From assembly GCF_030864005.1 (NCBI RefSeq), contig NZ_CP132976.1, positions 3,038,001 to 3,102,000 of the forward strand: 64,000 bases of DNA, given 5' to 3'. How positions within the stretch are numbered: position 1 is the first letter of the stretch; every line of letters begins with the position of its first letter. Position numbers and translations under genes: made by a program. Below, in pieces: positions 57,243 to 64,000 of this stretch. The notes beneath the pieces are model-generated. The model was not told where the DNA came from, did no database searches, and saw nothing but the letters and a program-made list of their open reading frames with translations. The DNA is from Achromobacter seleniivolatilans. Its GTDB lineage: Bacteria; Pseudomonadota; Gammaproteobacteria; Burkholderiales; Burkholderiaceae_B.

Positions 57243-58664
57243 TTACGCCGCAACACTGCGATCACGGCCGGCCTGCTTGGCACGGTACAAGGCCTTGTCG
57301 GCGCGGTCGATCAGATACGCGTAGTCCGGGTGGCCATCGAAGGTCGCCACGCCGATGCTCGCCGTGATGTGCTTGACGCCGGCTTCGGGAATGTTGAAAT
57401 CGTGGCGGCGAATCTCGGCCCCCAGCTTTTCGGCAGCGGCCAGCGCGGCGTCTTGCGCCGTATCCACCAGCACGACCAGGAATTCCTCGCCGCCATAACG
57501 GAACACGAAATCGCTGGACCGGCAGGCTTGATGCACCACCTCGGCAAACTGGCGCAACACCTGATCGCCCCCCGAATGGCCGTGCTCGTCGTTAATCGCC
57601 TTGAAGTGATCGATATCCAGCAAAAGGACGGAAAACCGGCTGTTCTGGCGGGTGGAGATCGAGATCTCGCGCCCGATCACTGACGGCAAAAAACGCCGGT
57701 TGAGCACGTTGGTCAGGGGATCGCTGCCGCTTTCTATTTCGGCCACCATGTCGAACAGGCCGTTGAGCAAATGCTTGATGCGTGCGACCAATTCCTGCAA
57801 CTCGCGCACCTGATCCGGCAGCGAACGCTGCCCTTCCCGCTCGCCCTGCATCAGCTGCGGCAACACCACATCATCCAAACGACAGACGGCCTCGGTGATC
57901 TGCCGCAGCGCCGGTGCGCTTTCAAACATGACGCCGCCCTTGTGCTGCAACCACAGGCCGAACTCGGATGCGGCCAGACGCGGCAACGCCTGCTCCGGCG
58001 CCCGGTAATGCAAACCGATGAGCACCGCCTGGCTCCATTCCAGCAAGGCAGCGCGCTGACGTTCGCGTTCCGTGGAAATGTTCTGCCCCAGGGCGAACAA
58101 ACGGTAGGCCTCGTCATTGCGGGCGCCACGATTGATATCCCGCATGAAGGCGCGGCTCATCTGCTCAATGGCGAGATCAAACAGATTGCATACGTACTGA
58201 GTCGCGACGGATGCGGCGTCGCCATCCAGATCGCTTGCGCGCAACCGCTGCGCAATTTCATTCTTCAGAATGCGCGCGCCCGCCATCACCAAATGGATCG
58301 GGATGTGGACGCGGGCATGGACTTCGCCCACTTTTTTCTGTGTGGCCATCAGCGCGGCGACATCGCCTTGATCGCGCACACAGAGCAAGCCCTTGAGCCA
58401 ATGCTTCATCCCGCTATGCAGACGGGTCGAGACGATTTCGTGGGAGAGGCGCGGCCCTGCCTCGGCATCGGAAAGCAAGGTGGAGTAGAACGCATCCACC
58501 AGTTCTTTGGCGCTATCGGCCACCACGGCGGCAACCTGGCCACGCGTATACGCGTCCACCGATTGATACACCGCTTCCCAGGCCTGCGCATTCGATGCGC
58601 TCAGGTAGCACGCCTGCCCGGCGGCGCCGGAAGAAGACGCAGCCGCGCTAAGACTTGAAGACAT
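57243..58664 (-). CDS. Globin-coupled diguanylate cyclase (BpeGReg/DosC-like)
   Basis: 473 residues: an N-terminal sensor globin (about 20-175) with the probable proximal haem histidine His116 in VGEVHARVHIP, a middle helical domain (about 180-300), and a C-terminal GGDEF domain with active site RYGGEEF and the product-inhibition motif RSSD (RxxD) five residues before it. Matches from memory the architecture and length of Bordetella BpeGReg, an oxygen-regulated c-di-GMP synthase that promotes biofilm. Cytosolic. The substrate-binding D-x-D-H-F-K-x-I-N-D segment (DIDHFKAIND) is intact, so it should be active. Confidence 0.93.
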   Translation of the reverse strand: MSSSLSAAASSSGAAGQACYLSASNAQAWEAVYQSVDAYTRGQVAAVVADSAKELVDAFYSTLLSDAEAGPRLSHEIVSTRLHSGMKHWLKGLLCVRDQGDVAALMATQKKVGEVHARVHIPIHLVMAGARILKNEIAQRLRASDLDGDAASVATQYVCNLFDLAIEQMSRAFMRDINRGARNDEAYRLFALGQNISTERERQRAALLEWSQAVLIGLHYRAPEQALPRLAASEFGLWLQHKGGVMFESAPALRQITEAVCRLDDVVLPQLMQGEREGQRSLPDQVRELQELVARIKHLLNGLFDMVAEIESGSDPLTNVLNRRFLPSVIGREISISTRQNSRFSVLLLDIDHFKAINDEHGHSGGDQVLRQFAEVVHQACRSSDFVFRYGGEEFLVVLVDTAQDAALAAAEKLGAEIRRHDFNIPEAGVKHITASIGVATFDGHPDYAYLIDRADKALYRAKQAGRDRSVAA

Positions 58665-58835
58665 AAGATCATCCGCCCAAAGACTCTGCGCGTGTCTCGG
58701 AACGACACGCGACAGAAAAAACTAGCGCGGATTATGCTTGAAATCGCCTGCGGAGCCGCAGCAGCGGCTTCGCATTGGATGATGTGGCCCCGCAAGCAGC
58801 TCTGTCACCCGCCTGGCGGCAGGGCCAGCCCAGGC

Positions 58836-60128
58836 TTACTCCAGACCGTGGAAGACAGAATCGTCAGGTCCGACGTGCGACGGATGCTGCCACGTGACAT
58901 CGCGCAGCGAATGCTGCACCAGGCCTTCCACGCCCAGCAGGACCGCAAAAATCGCCATGCGGATGGGAATGCCGTTGTCCGTCTGGCGGAAGATGGCCAG
59001 GCGCGGGTCGTGGTTCAGGTCCACGCTCAGGTCATTGGCGCCCGGACGGCTGTCGCGCGGCAGCGGGTGCATCACGATGGTTTCGGGGCTGCAATACGCG
59101 TCGATGATGGCGCGGCTGATCTGGAAGTCCGGCGTGTAGCCTTCATTTTCTTCGTTGGCGAAACGCTCTTTCTGCACGCGCGTTGCGTAGATGACGTCAG
59201 CGCCGGCCAGGCCTTCAGCCAGCGACGTCTTCTGCTCGATCACATTGCCGTTGCGGCTGGCCTGCTCGATGATGTAGCTGGGCATTTCCAGCCCCTTGGG
59301 CGACACCAGCGAGAACTTCACGTTCTTGTACAGCGCCATCAGCTTGATCAACGAGTGCACGGTCCGGCCGTACTTCAAGTCGCCAACCATGGCGATATGG
59401 GCGCCATCCAGCAATTTGCCCAGGCGCGAGAACTCGGTCAGGATCGTATACAGGTCCAGCAACGCCTGGCTGGGGTGTTCGCCAGGGCCGTCGCCGCCGT
59501 TGACGACCGGGATGTTCGTGGCCCGCGCAAATTCGGCAACCGATCCCTGATCCGGGTGGCGGATCACCATGGCATCCACATAGCCGCTCATGACGCGGCT
59601 GGTGTCATAGATGGATTCGCCCTTGGCCATGGACGAAAAAGTGAAACCCGTGGTGTCGCACACCGAACCGCCCAGGCGGCAAAATGCGGAACCGAAGCTG
59701 ACGCGTGTGCGGGTGCTGGCCTCGAAAAACAGGTTGCCCAGGACAGCGCCTTCCAGCACGCGAGACACTTTCTGGCGGCGGGCGATGGGCTGCATCATGT
59801 CGGCCACGCGGAACAGGTCTTCGACAGATTCACGGGTGAACTGATCAACCGACAGCAGTTGATGCTTGCCTTCCACGGCAATACGCTCGCGCAGCGGCCC
59901 CTCTTGTACGCTTTGCGTATACTTTTCCAGCAAGACCCCGTTTTGAACGATTTCGCTGACAAAACGCTGCACTACTTCCGGCATCGCCCGAAATTCCTGC
60001 GATCCCTCGGGTAGCAACCAGGTGTCTAACGCACGGCGTTTGACGCCGATCCGGGTGGCGAACACGTCGCGCGTGAGGTTCAGGCGACGCATGGCGTCAC
60101 GCAGGAAAGCTTGCTGGGAGATGGTCAT
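58836..60128 (-). CDS. pyrB: Aspartate carbamoyltransferase with N-terminal HTH-like extension
   Basis: 430 residues against about 310 for E. coli PyrB. Residues about 90-405 are the transcarbamylase: FFEASTRTRVSFGSAFCRLGG (carbamoyl-phosphate site STRTR), GDGPGEHPSQALLDLYTI, ATRVQKERF and HPLPR. Catalytic residues look intact. Residues 1-60 form an added helical domain (LRDAMRRLNLTRDVFATRIGVKRRALDTWLLPEGS) resembling an XRE/Cro-like helix-turn-helix, also known from other Burkholderiales PyrB proteins by memory. No pyrI regulatory-chain gene follows. Control of the pathway may therefore be through this extension. Confidence 0.93.
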   Translation of the reverse strand: MTISQQAFLRDAMRRLNLTRDVFATRIGVKRRALDTWLLPEGSQEFRAMPEVVQRFVSEIVQNGVLLEKYTQSVQEGPLRERIAVEGKHQLLSVDQFTRESVEDLFRVADMMQPIARRQKVSRVLEGAVLGNLFFEASTRTRVSFGSAFCRLGGSVCDTTGFTFSSMAKGESIYDTSRVMSGYVDAMVIRHPDQGSVAEFARATNIPVVNGGDGPGEHPSQALLDLYTILTEFSRLGKLLDGAHIAMVGDLKYGRTVHSLIKLMALYKNVKFSLVSPKGLEMPSYIIEQASRNGNVIEQKTSLAEGLAGADVIYATRVQKERFANEENEGYTPDFQISRAIIDAYCSPETIVMHPLPRDSRPGANDLSVDLNHDPRLAIFRQTDNGIPIRMAIFAVLLGVEGLVQHSLRDVTWQHPSHVGPDDSVFHGLE

Positions 60129-60152
60129 GACAGGCCCCGAGAAAGAGGATTT

Positions 60153-60171
60153 ATATACGCACTGCGCATAT
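60153..60171. promoter_or_regulatory. 19-bp palindrome in the pyrB promoter
   Basis: atatacgca-c-tgcgcatat: eight of nine pairs match around a central C. On the minus strand it overlaps the likely -10 (tatata/tataaa) of pyrB, with ttggga as a possible -35 at 17 bp. A repressor bound here would block transcription. The HTH-like domain of PyrB itself is a candidate ligand. Confidence 0.5.
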
Positions 60172-60227
60172 TATTCCCAACGCAAATTCAAGTCCAACTT
60201 TTTTGCGCACAGGGGTTTACCCTGAAT

Positions 60228-60641
60228 TCACGAGCGAATTGCGTAGGATGTCATCTGCTGAGTGTCTGGCACAGCCTGTCCCAGAGAGAACCAGCACGCC
60301 GCACAGAACGCCATGGCACTGAGCAGATAACAAACCATCGCCAGTAACTGCGTTGGCCAGTGCCCCCGTGTCAGATGGCCCGTGTAGCCTTGGCGCAACA
60401 AACTGACCTGCGCCAGATACGCAAACAACAGCCCCAGGCATGAGGCCAGCAGGCCGGCCAAAAACAGGGCGAGGGGCAGTTGGAGGTCGGGTGCGGCGAT
60501 ATCCCCGCCCACGATGCCCAGTGAAAAACCCACCAGGAGCAAAGCCGCGCCCCCATTTAGCCATCCCGTCAGGCGCGTTGCGCCCGCGAACAACGCAAAC
60601 GACACGCCAGAGGAACGGATCTGCTGCGTGCGCGGGTCCAT
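60228..60641 (-). CDS. Four-helix membrane protein, unknown function
   Basis: 137 residues with four predictable helices: AALLLVGFSLGIVGG, LPLALFLAGLLASCLGLLFAYLA, QLLAMVCYLLSAMAFCAACWF and a weaker N-terminal one. No family recognised. It starts 3 nt after the stop of the lipoprotein gene on the same strand, so the two are one operon. Confidence 0.7.
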   Translation of the reverse strand: MDPRTQQIRSSGVSFALFAGATRLTGWLNGGAALLLVGFSLGIVGGDIAAPDLQLPLALFLAGLLASCLGLLFAYLAQVSLLRQGYTGHLTRGHWPTQLLAMVCYLLSAMAFCAACWFSLGQAVPDTQQMTSYAIRS

Positions 60642-60644
60642 GTG

Positions 60645-61079
60645 TTAGCCGCCGGTGGCGCTACGGCAGGCCGGAGTGGCGCTCTGGATGGAGGCGCGAA
60701 CAGCCGCTATCTCGGCCGCGTCCCAGCGGCCAGTGCCCAACACCGTCACGGTCACCTTGGACTTGGCCGGGCCGTCGGATTCAGCGGAAATCAGCTCCAG
60801 CACGGTAGCCGGCTCGCCAACTTTGTAGAGCTGGATCTCGTCGGGAGCGCCCTTCTCGCCCAGCGAGTGGCGCCACGCATAGGCAGCGCCATAGGGATGC
60901 GGCACATTGACATGGCAGGCACGCACATATTCGCCCGCCCGTCGGAAGGCCGCCTGATAGTTGGTATCAACGCTAAATGTTTCCTTCTGCACGGAGTCGG
61001 ACTCATAGACCCCTTTGCTCGCGCAGCCGGCTAACAACGCCGCCACCAAGGTGACACCTACCCATACTGACTTGCGCAT
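60645..61079 (-). CDS. Lipoprotein of unknown function
   Basis: 144 residues with signal MRKSVWVGVTLVAALLAGC (lipobox LAGC, Cys19). The mature part contains NYQAAFRRAGEYVRACHV, KVTVTVLGTGRWDAAEIAAVRASI and two further cysteines (near residues 55 and 138) that could form a disulfide. Alternating strand and helix pattern suggests a small periplasmic fold. Co-transcribed with the membrane protein that follows. Confidence 0.8.
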   Translation of the reverse strand: MRKSVWVGVTLVAALLAGCASKGVYESDSVQKETFSVDTNYQAAFRRAGEYVRACHVNVPHPYGAAYAWRHSLGEKGAPDEIQLYKVGEPATVLELISAESDGPAKSKVTVTVLGTGRWDAAEIAAVRASIQSATPACRSATGG

Positions 61080-61128
61080 GATTCTTCCCGCATTGAAATT
61101 CGGACTTCCGCGATTATGCCAGCGGCAA

Positions 61129-61172
61129 CAAAAAGGCCACGCCTGAAATGCCGAAACATTTCTTGCGTGGCC
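61129..61172 (-). terminator. Terminator of the entericidin-like gene
   Basis: Stem ggccacgc (61135-61142) with gcgtggcc (61165-61172), extended by an inner gaaatg/catttc pairing, followed on the minus strand by five T residues. Confidence 0.85.
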
Positions 61173-61205
61173 TCGGGCCGAGCGAGCGGCAGCGGTACCA
61201 CCCTG

Positions 61206-61343
61206 CTACTTTTTGCTCTCCGCAGCGCCCTCGATCTTTTCTCCGCCTCGTTGGATGTCCTTGCCGGCGCCTGATACGGTATTGCATCCCGCCGAAAGTG
61301 CGGCGATCGAAAGCAACATGACGAGAAAGACTTTGTTCTTCAT
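61206..61343 (-). CDS. Entericidin A/B-family lipoprotein (45 residues)
   Basis: Signal MKNKVFLVMLLSIAALSAGC with lipobox SAGC, then NTVSGAGKDIQRGGEKIEGAAESKK, a typical entericidin B. AGGAGA lies six bases before the ATG at 61343. Second member of the family in the window (first at 22018-22149); the two are not adjacent, unlike the E. coli ecnAB pair. Confidence 0.9.
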   Translation of the reverse strand: MKNKVFLVMLLSIAALSAGCNTVSGAGKDIQRGGEKIEGAAESKK

Positions 61344-61764
61344 AGATATCTCCTGTCTGGGCGTGGAAACCGAAACCAGCATACTCCAAAGGCCCTAATT
61401 TGCGCATGACCGGCTGTGACAATGCGCCGGCGCACTGCCGCTCTGGCTTGGCGGCGTATCGGATCAGGGAATCCTGCCCAATCCAAGCCGCAACCTCATC
61501 CCGGAAAACGAAGCCCTACAATGCAGCCCCCAGCGAAAACGGGTTGCGGTTGAAGGACCGAATGAGTCCGCTCGCGCCCGTTTGGGGACACATGAACTTC
61601 AGCGGTGGGGGCTTGCAAGCGCTGTGACGCAGCCTCTCGCACGCCCATCGTTAAAATGGTTGTTACAACTTCGACGAAACCCCGTAACCGCCCTTACTTG
61701 ACGGTCACACACCGGCTCACGTGCGCCTGTCGCGTAATTGCCGGCAATGGATTAGGATGCGCAA
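61344..61764. other. Gene-free region upstream of two hypothetical genes
   Basis: 421 bp without a supported ORF; short candidates lack ribosome sites and convincing composition. Notable are ttgacg near 61698, which could be a -35 for the downstream gene, and a perfect 12-bp palindrome attgccggcaat at about 61738-61749, just before the ribosome site of the gene at 61765. Confidence 0.5.
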
Positions 61765-62124
61765 ATGAACTCGAAACATGTATCGCAGAACGCCGGTTCC
61801 GCCCACCAGGGTTGGGGCTGGGAGCAGCCTCAGTGCCGCGGACAAGCAGCTTTGGCGCTGTTTATCGACGATCTGCACCGTATTCTGCAAGCCCATGCCG
61901 CGGGCAAGCTCGCAGACAGCAGCACACTGGCTGACGCGCAAGCGCAAGTTGATGAGTTGCTGGCGCGCTATAACGAAATCAATGCAGCACCGGATATTTT
62001 TCTTGGGCAATCGGTCGAACTAAAAGAAGGCACGGATCGCAACGGCGTGTCTCATACCGTACCTATTTTTTCCGCACGTCTGAAGCAATCGCTCGTATCG
62101 ATGCTGGGACAAGCCCCCCGCTGA
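61765..62124 (+). CDS. Hypothetical protein
   Basis: 119 residues, no family recognised. Predicted helical: CRGQAALALFIDDLHRILQAHAAGKLADSSTLADAQAQVDELLARYNEI, then a short strand region VPIFSARLKQSLVSML. AGGA lies before the ATG. Same strand as the next gene, 65 nt apart; both have good ribosome sites, so a two-gene unit is likely. Confidence 0.7.
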   Translation: MNSKHVSQNAGSAHQGWGWEQPQCRGQAALALFIDDLHRILQAHAAGKLADSSTLADAQAQVDELLARYNEINAAPDIFLGQSVELKEGTDRNGVSHTVPIFSARLKQSLVSMLGQAPR

Positions 62125-62189
62125 CACACTTGCGTTTGGCCGCAACGCCGCCAATCCTGGACCAGAACAGCCCGAAAGGAGATCCCATA

Positions 62190-62594
62190 ATGAATACTGA
62201 CAATGTCGTAGAGTTTCTCCGCTTGCTGTCGCTGGATGTGTCGCTGGGCGCTGCCGCCCAACACGCCGCGAGCCAAGCGGATGCGCCTCTAGCGCTGGCC
62301 CGGTTGGCCACCGCGCACGGCTTGCCTTGTAATGCTTCAGACTGGTCCTTTTTTGCTCGCAGCTGCCTGGACACTCCGGAAGACACCGATACTGATGCCA
62401 GCCCCACCGGCGCCATCATCTGGCAACTGGTGCAAGATCCCGCGCACGGCACGGCCATTCCCGCCAGCGCCATAACTCGCGTCATTGGCATCATTACTCA
62501 GCCAGATGGCGGTCCGCCAGTGGTGGGCCATGTGGTAGGCGACCTTGCGCCGCGTACGCCTTTGGGTATGGCGCCTTACCCGTCGGGTTCCTGA
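62190..62594 (+). CDS. Hypothetical protein with Nif11-like N-terminus
   Basis: 134 residues from the ATG at 62190 with AAAGGAG nine bases upstream. The first 55 residues (VVEFLRLLSLDVSLGAAAQHAASQADAPLALARLATAHGLPCNASDW) follow the Nif11/NHLP-leader helical pattern: an N-terminal helix ending F-L, a middle Asp-rich helix, then LAtxxG and a short C-terminal helix. The remaining 75 residues are Pro/Gly/Thr-rich with DTPEDTDTDASPTG. No GG cleavage motif and no modification enzymes nearby, so it may be a stand-alone Nif11-type protein rather than a peptide precursor. Confidence 0.6.
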   Translation: MNTDNVVEFLRLLSLDVSLGAAAQHAASQADAPLALARLATAHGLPCNASDWSFFARSCLDTPEDTDTDASPTGAIIWQLVQDPAHGTAIPASAITRVIGIITQPDGGPPVVGHVVGDLAPRTPLGMAPYPSGS

Positions 62595-62631
62595 CCCGCC
62601 ACTGAGGCCTGACGCCGCCAGGGCCTCGGCC

Positions 62632-63885
62632 CTAGGCCGGCTGGCCCAGATACTCGACGACTCCAGATGCGGCGGCCGCCCCGCTGGCCATGCAGGCGGT
62701 CAGCAAGTACCCGCCCGTCGGCGCTTCCCAATCCAGCATTTCACCCACGCAGAACACACCCGGCGCGGCGCGTAGCATCAGGCTCGGGCTCAAGGCATCA
62801 AACGACACGCCCCCCGCCGTACTGATTGCCTCGTCGATCGGACGCGCGCGAGCGAGCGTCAACGGCAAGGCCTTGATTCTCAGACTCAAGCGGTCCTCGT
62901 CGCGGAAATCCTCGGCCGACGCACATTCGCGCAACAACCCAGCCTTGACGCCCGTCAGCCCCAGCCGGCTTTGCAAATGACTGGACATGGATCGCGCCCC
63001 GCGTGGATGGTTTACTGCGGCCATCACTTTCTCTAGTGTCCAGCCGGGCGCCAGATCCAGCAGCGCAACCGCTTTGCCTTCAACATCGATACGATCACGC
63101 AACGGGGCGGAAAGCGCGTAGACCAGGCTGCCCTCGATTCCCGTTTCGGACACCACGAACTCGCCCTGCCGCGCAAGCGTCTCGCCCGAATCCAATGTGC
63201 AGGCCATGGCCACTGACTTGACGGGCTGCCCCGCGTAACGCTCGCGAAAATGATCCGACCAGGCCACATCAAAACCGCAGTTGGCAGGACGCAGCGGCGC
63301 CACGGCAATGCCGTGGGCCTGCAAGCCCGCCGCCCACGCGCCGTCCGATCCCAGCTTGGCCCAGCTGCCGCCACCCAACGCCAGCACCACAGCATCCGCC
63401 GCACAAGCCTGCTCGCCATCAGGCGTCTCAAACCGAAGGGCGCTCGCAGCCGGCGGCGTGCCCGGAGGCCACCCCAGCCAGCGGTGCCGCATATGAAAGC
63501 GCACGCCGCTCGCACGCAAGCGCGCAAGCCAGGCTCGCAGCAAGGGCGCTGCCTTCATTTCCTGCGGGAACACGCGCCCCGACGATCCTACGAACGTTTG
63601 AATACCCAGCTGATGCGCCCAGTCACGCAACGCGGCTGCATCCATCGTTTGAAGCCAAGGCGCTATCTCAGCCGCACGAGCGCCATAGCGCGCCAGAAAA
63701 GGCGCTGCTGGCTCGCTGTGCGTCAGATTCAGCCCGCCCCTGCCCGCCATGAGAAATTTGCGCCCGACCGAAGGCATCGCATCGTACACATCGACCGCTA
63801 CGCCACGCGCGCTCAAGCCTTCGGCAGCCATCAACCCGGCCGGACCGCCGCCAATCACGGCAACACGCTTCGCGGATGCGTTCAC
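62632..63885 (-). CDS. HI0933/BaiN-type FAD-dependent oxidoreductase (TIGR03862-like)
   Basis: 417 residues. FAD fold VAVIGGGPAGLMAAEGLS at the N-terminus, the family marker KFLMAGRGGLNLTHSE near residue 50, VLALGGGSWAKLGSDGAW, and the C-terminal FAD segment VFCVGEMLDWEAPTGGYLLTACMASG. Related proteins reduce or oxidise unknown substrates, and BaiN is implicated in bile-acid dehydroxylation; this subgroup has no known role. Start is GTG at 63885. Convergent with the hypothetical gene at 62190. Confidence 0.88.
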   Translation of the reverse strand: MNASAKRVAVIGGGPAGLMAAEGLSARGVAVDVYDAMPSVGRKFLMAGRGGLNLTHSEPAAPFLARYGARAAEIAPWLQTMDAAALRDWAHQLGIQTFVGSSGRVFPQEMKAAPLLRAWLARLRASGVRFHMRHRWLGWPPGTPPAASALRFETPDGEQACAADAVVLALGGGSWAKLGSDGAWAAGLQAHGIAVAPLRPANCGFDVAWSDHFRERYAGQPVKSVAMACTLDSGETLARQGEFVVSETGIEGSLVYALSAPLRDRIDVEGKAVALLDLAPGWTLEKVMAAVNHPRGARSMSSHLQSRLGLTGVKAGLLRECASAEDFRDEDRLSLRIKALPLTLARARPIDEAISTAGGVSFDALSPSLMLRAAPGVFCVGEMLDWEAPTGGYLLTACMASGAAAASGVVEYLGQPA

Positions 63886-64000
63886 GACGCCAGCGCCATG
63901 CGGGCGTTAACAGGTAGGGAGATCAGGCAATGCATGGAAGACAAATCAGAGAGAGGACAAGCACAGCGCAAGCGACATGGCTCGGCGCCAGGGGGAAAGA
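63886..64000. other. Right-edge flank, no gene seen
   Basis: Upstream region of the flavoprotein gene to the window end. No ORF, terminator or repeat is supported in these 115 bases; a promoter for the flavoprotein is expected here. Confidence 0.5.

Noticed and set aside
61400..61627. 75-codon plus-strand ORF in the gap before 61765
   Set aside because: No ribosome site, no family, composition not protein-like.

Overview
The window is a GC-rich, gene-dense chromosomal segment with no insertion sequence, prophage, CRISPR array, tRNA or rRNA that I can see. Gene content points to a betaproteobacterium of the Alcaligenaceae, Achromobacter/Bordetella-like. The supporting genes are a Bug-type tricarboxylate-transporter receptor, a small BpH3-like H-NS protein, a hemCDXY operon, a BpeGReg-like globin-coupled diguanylate cyclase, RdgC, and convergent housekeeping genes separated by strong intrinsic terminators. 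The assignment is inferred from protein families, not from a marker gene.

Layout. 1-5.6 kb (minus strand) is an accessory catabolic block: glcD (cut by the left edge), IclR regulator, SDR, dihydroxyacetophenone-dioxygenase-like cupin, Bug receptor, and a separate FAD-linked lactate-type dehydrogenase. 5.7-14.8 kb: aroG behind a Phe/Tyr-coded leader peptide and attenuator, tldD, a gene-free 0.8 kb stretch, an H-NS-family gene, a DUF4136 lipoprotein, pepN-fbp, and a YgdI/YgdR-type lipoprotein. 14.9-22.1 kb: alaC-hom-thrC (minus), then an Mth938-domain gene, bcp, a PIN-PhoH gene, and a small entericidin. 22.2-31 kb is a second catabolic block: FAH-family hydrolase, Dabb protein, a branched-chain-type ABC importer with a fused LivH-LivM permease, two SDRs, cupin, binding protein and IclR regulator, arranged divergently. 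31-40 kb: ppa, hemCDXY, two tandem TerC-family genes, sucCD. 40-45.4 kb: a DUF2889 gene, a phosphopantetheinyl-transferase-like gene and a 1331-residue adenylation-carrier-membrane synthetase of the poly-epsilon-lysine-synthetase type. 45.5-53.5 kb: metE/metR divergent pair, recA-recX with a LexA box, and a TctDE-like two-component system. 53.6-64 kb: MHS-type transporter, gene-free stretch with a possible small RNA, DUF3185, rdgC, globin-coupled GGDEF protein, pyrB with an N-terminal DNA-binding-like domain, small lipoproteins, two hypotheticals, and a HI0933-type flavoprotein.

Most notable. (1) The 27-codon leader ORF before aroG (6945-7028) reads FYFYFYTF at residues 8-15. The RNA just after it can pair over 9 bases with the arm of an intrinsic terminator, which is the architecture of a ribosome-mediated Phe/Tyr attenuator of DAHP synthase. 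(2) A Pls-like synthetase is translationally coupled to a PPTase-like gene, suggesting a cationic homo-poly(amino acid) product. (3) PyrB carries a helix-turn-helix-like N-terminus, and a near-perfect 19-bp palindrome lies in its own promoter. (4) Two IclR-type catabolic clusters have candidate palindromic operators and unknown substrates. (5) A strong orphan terminator at 55763-55798 suggests a small RNA. All functions are assigned by reading motifs; no database search was run.
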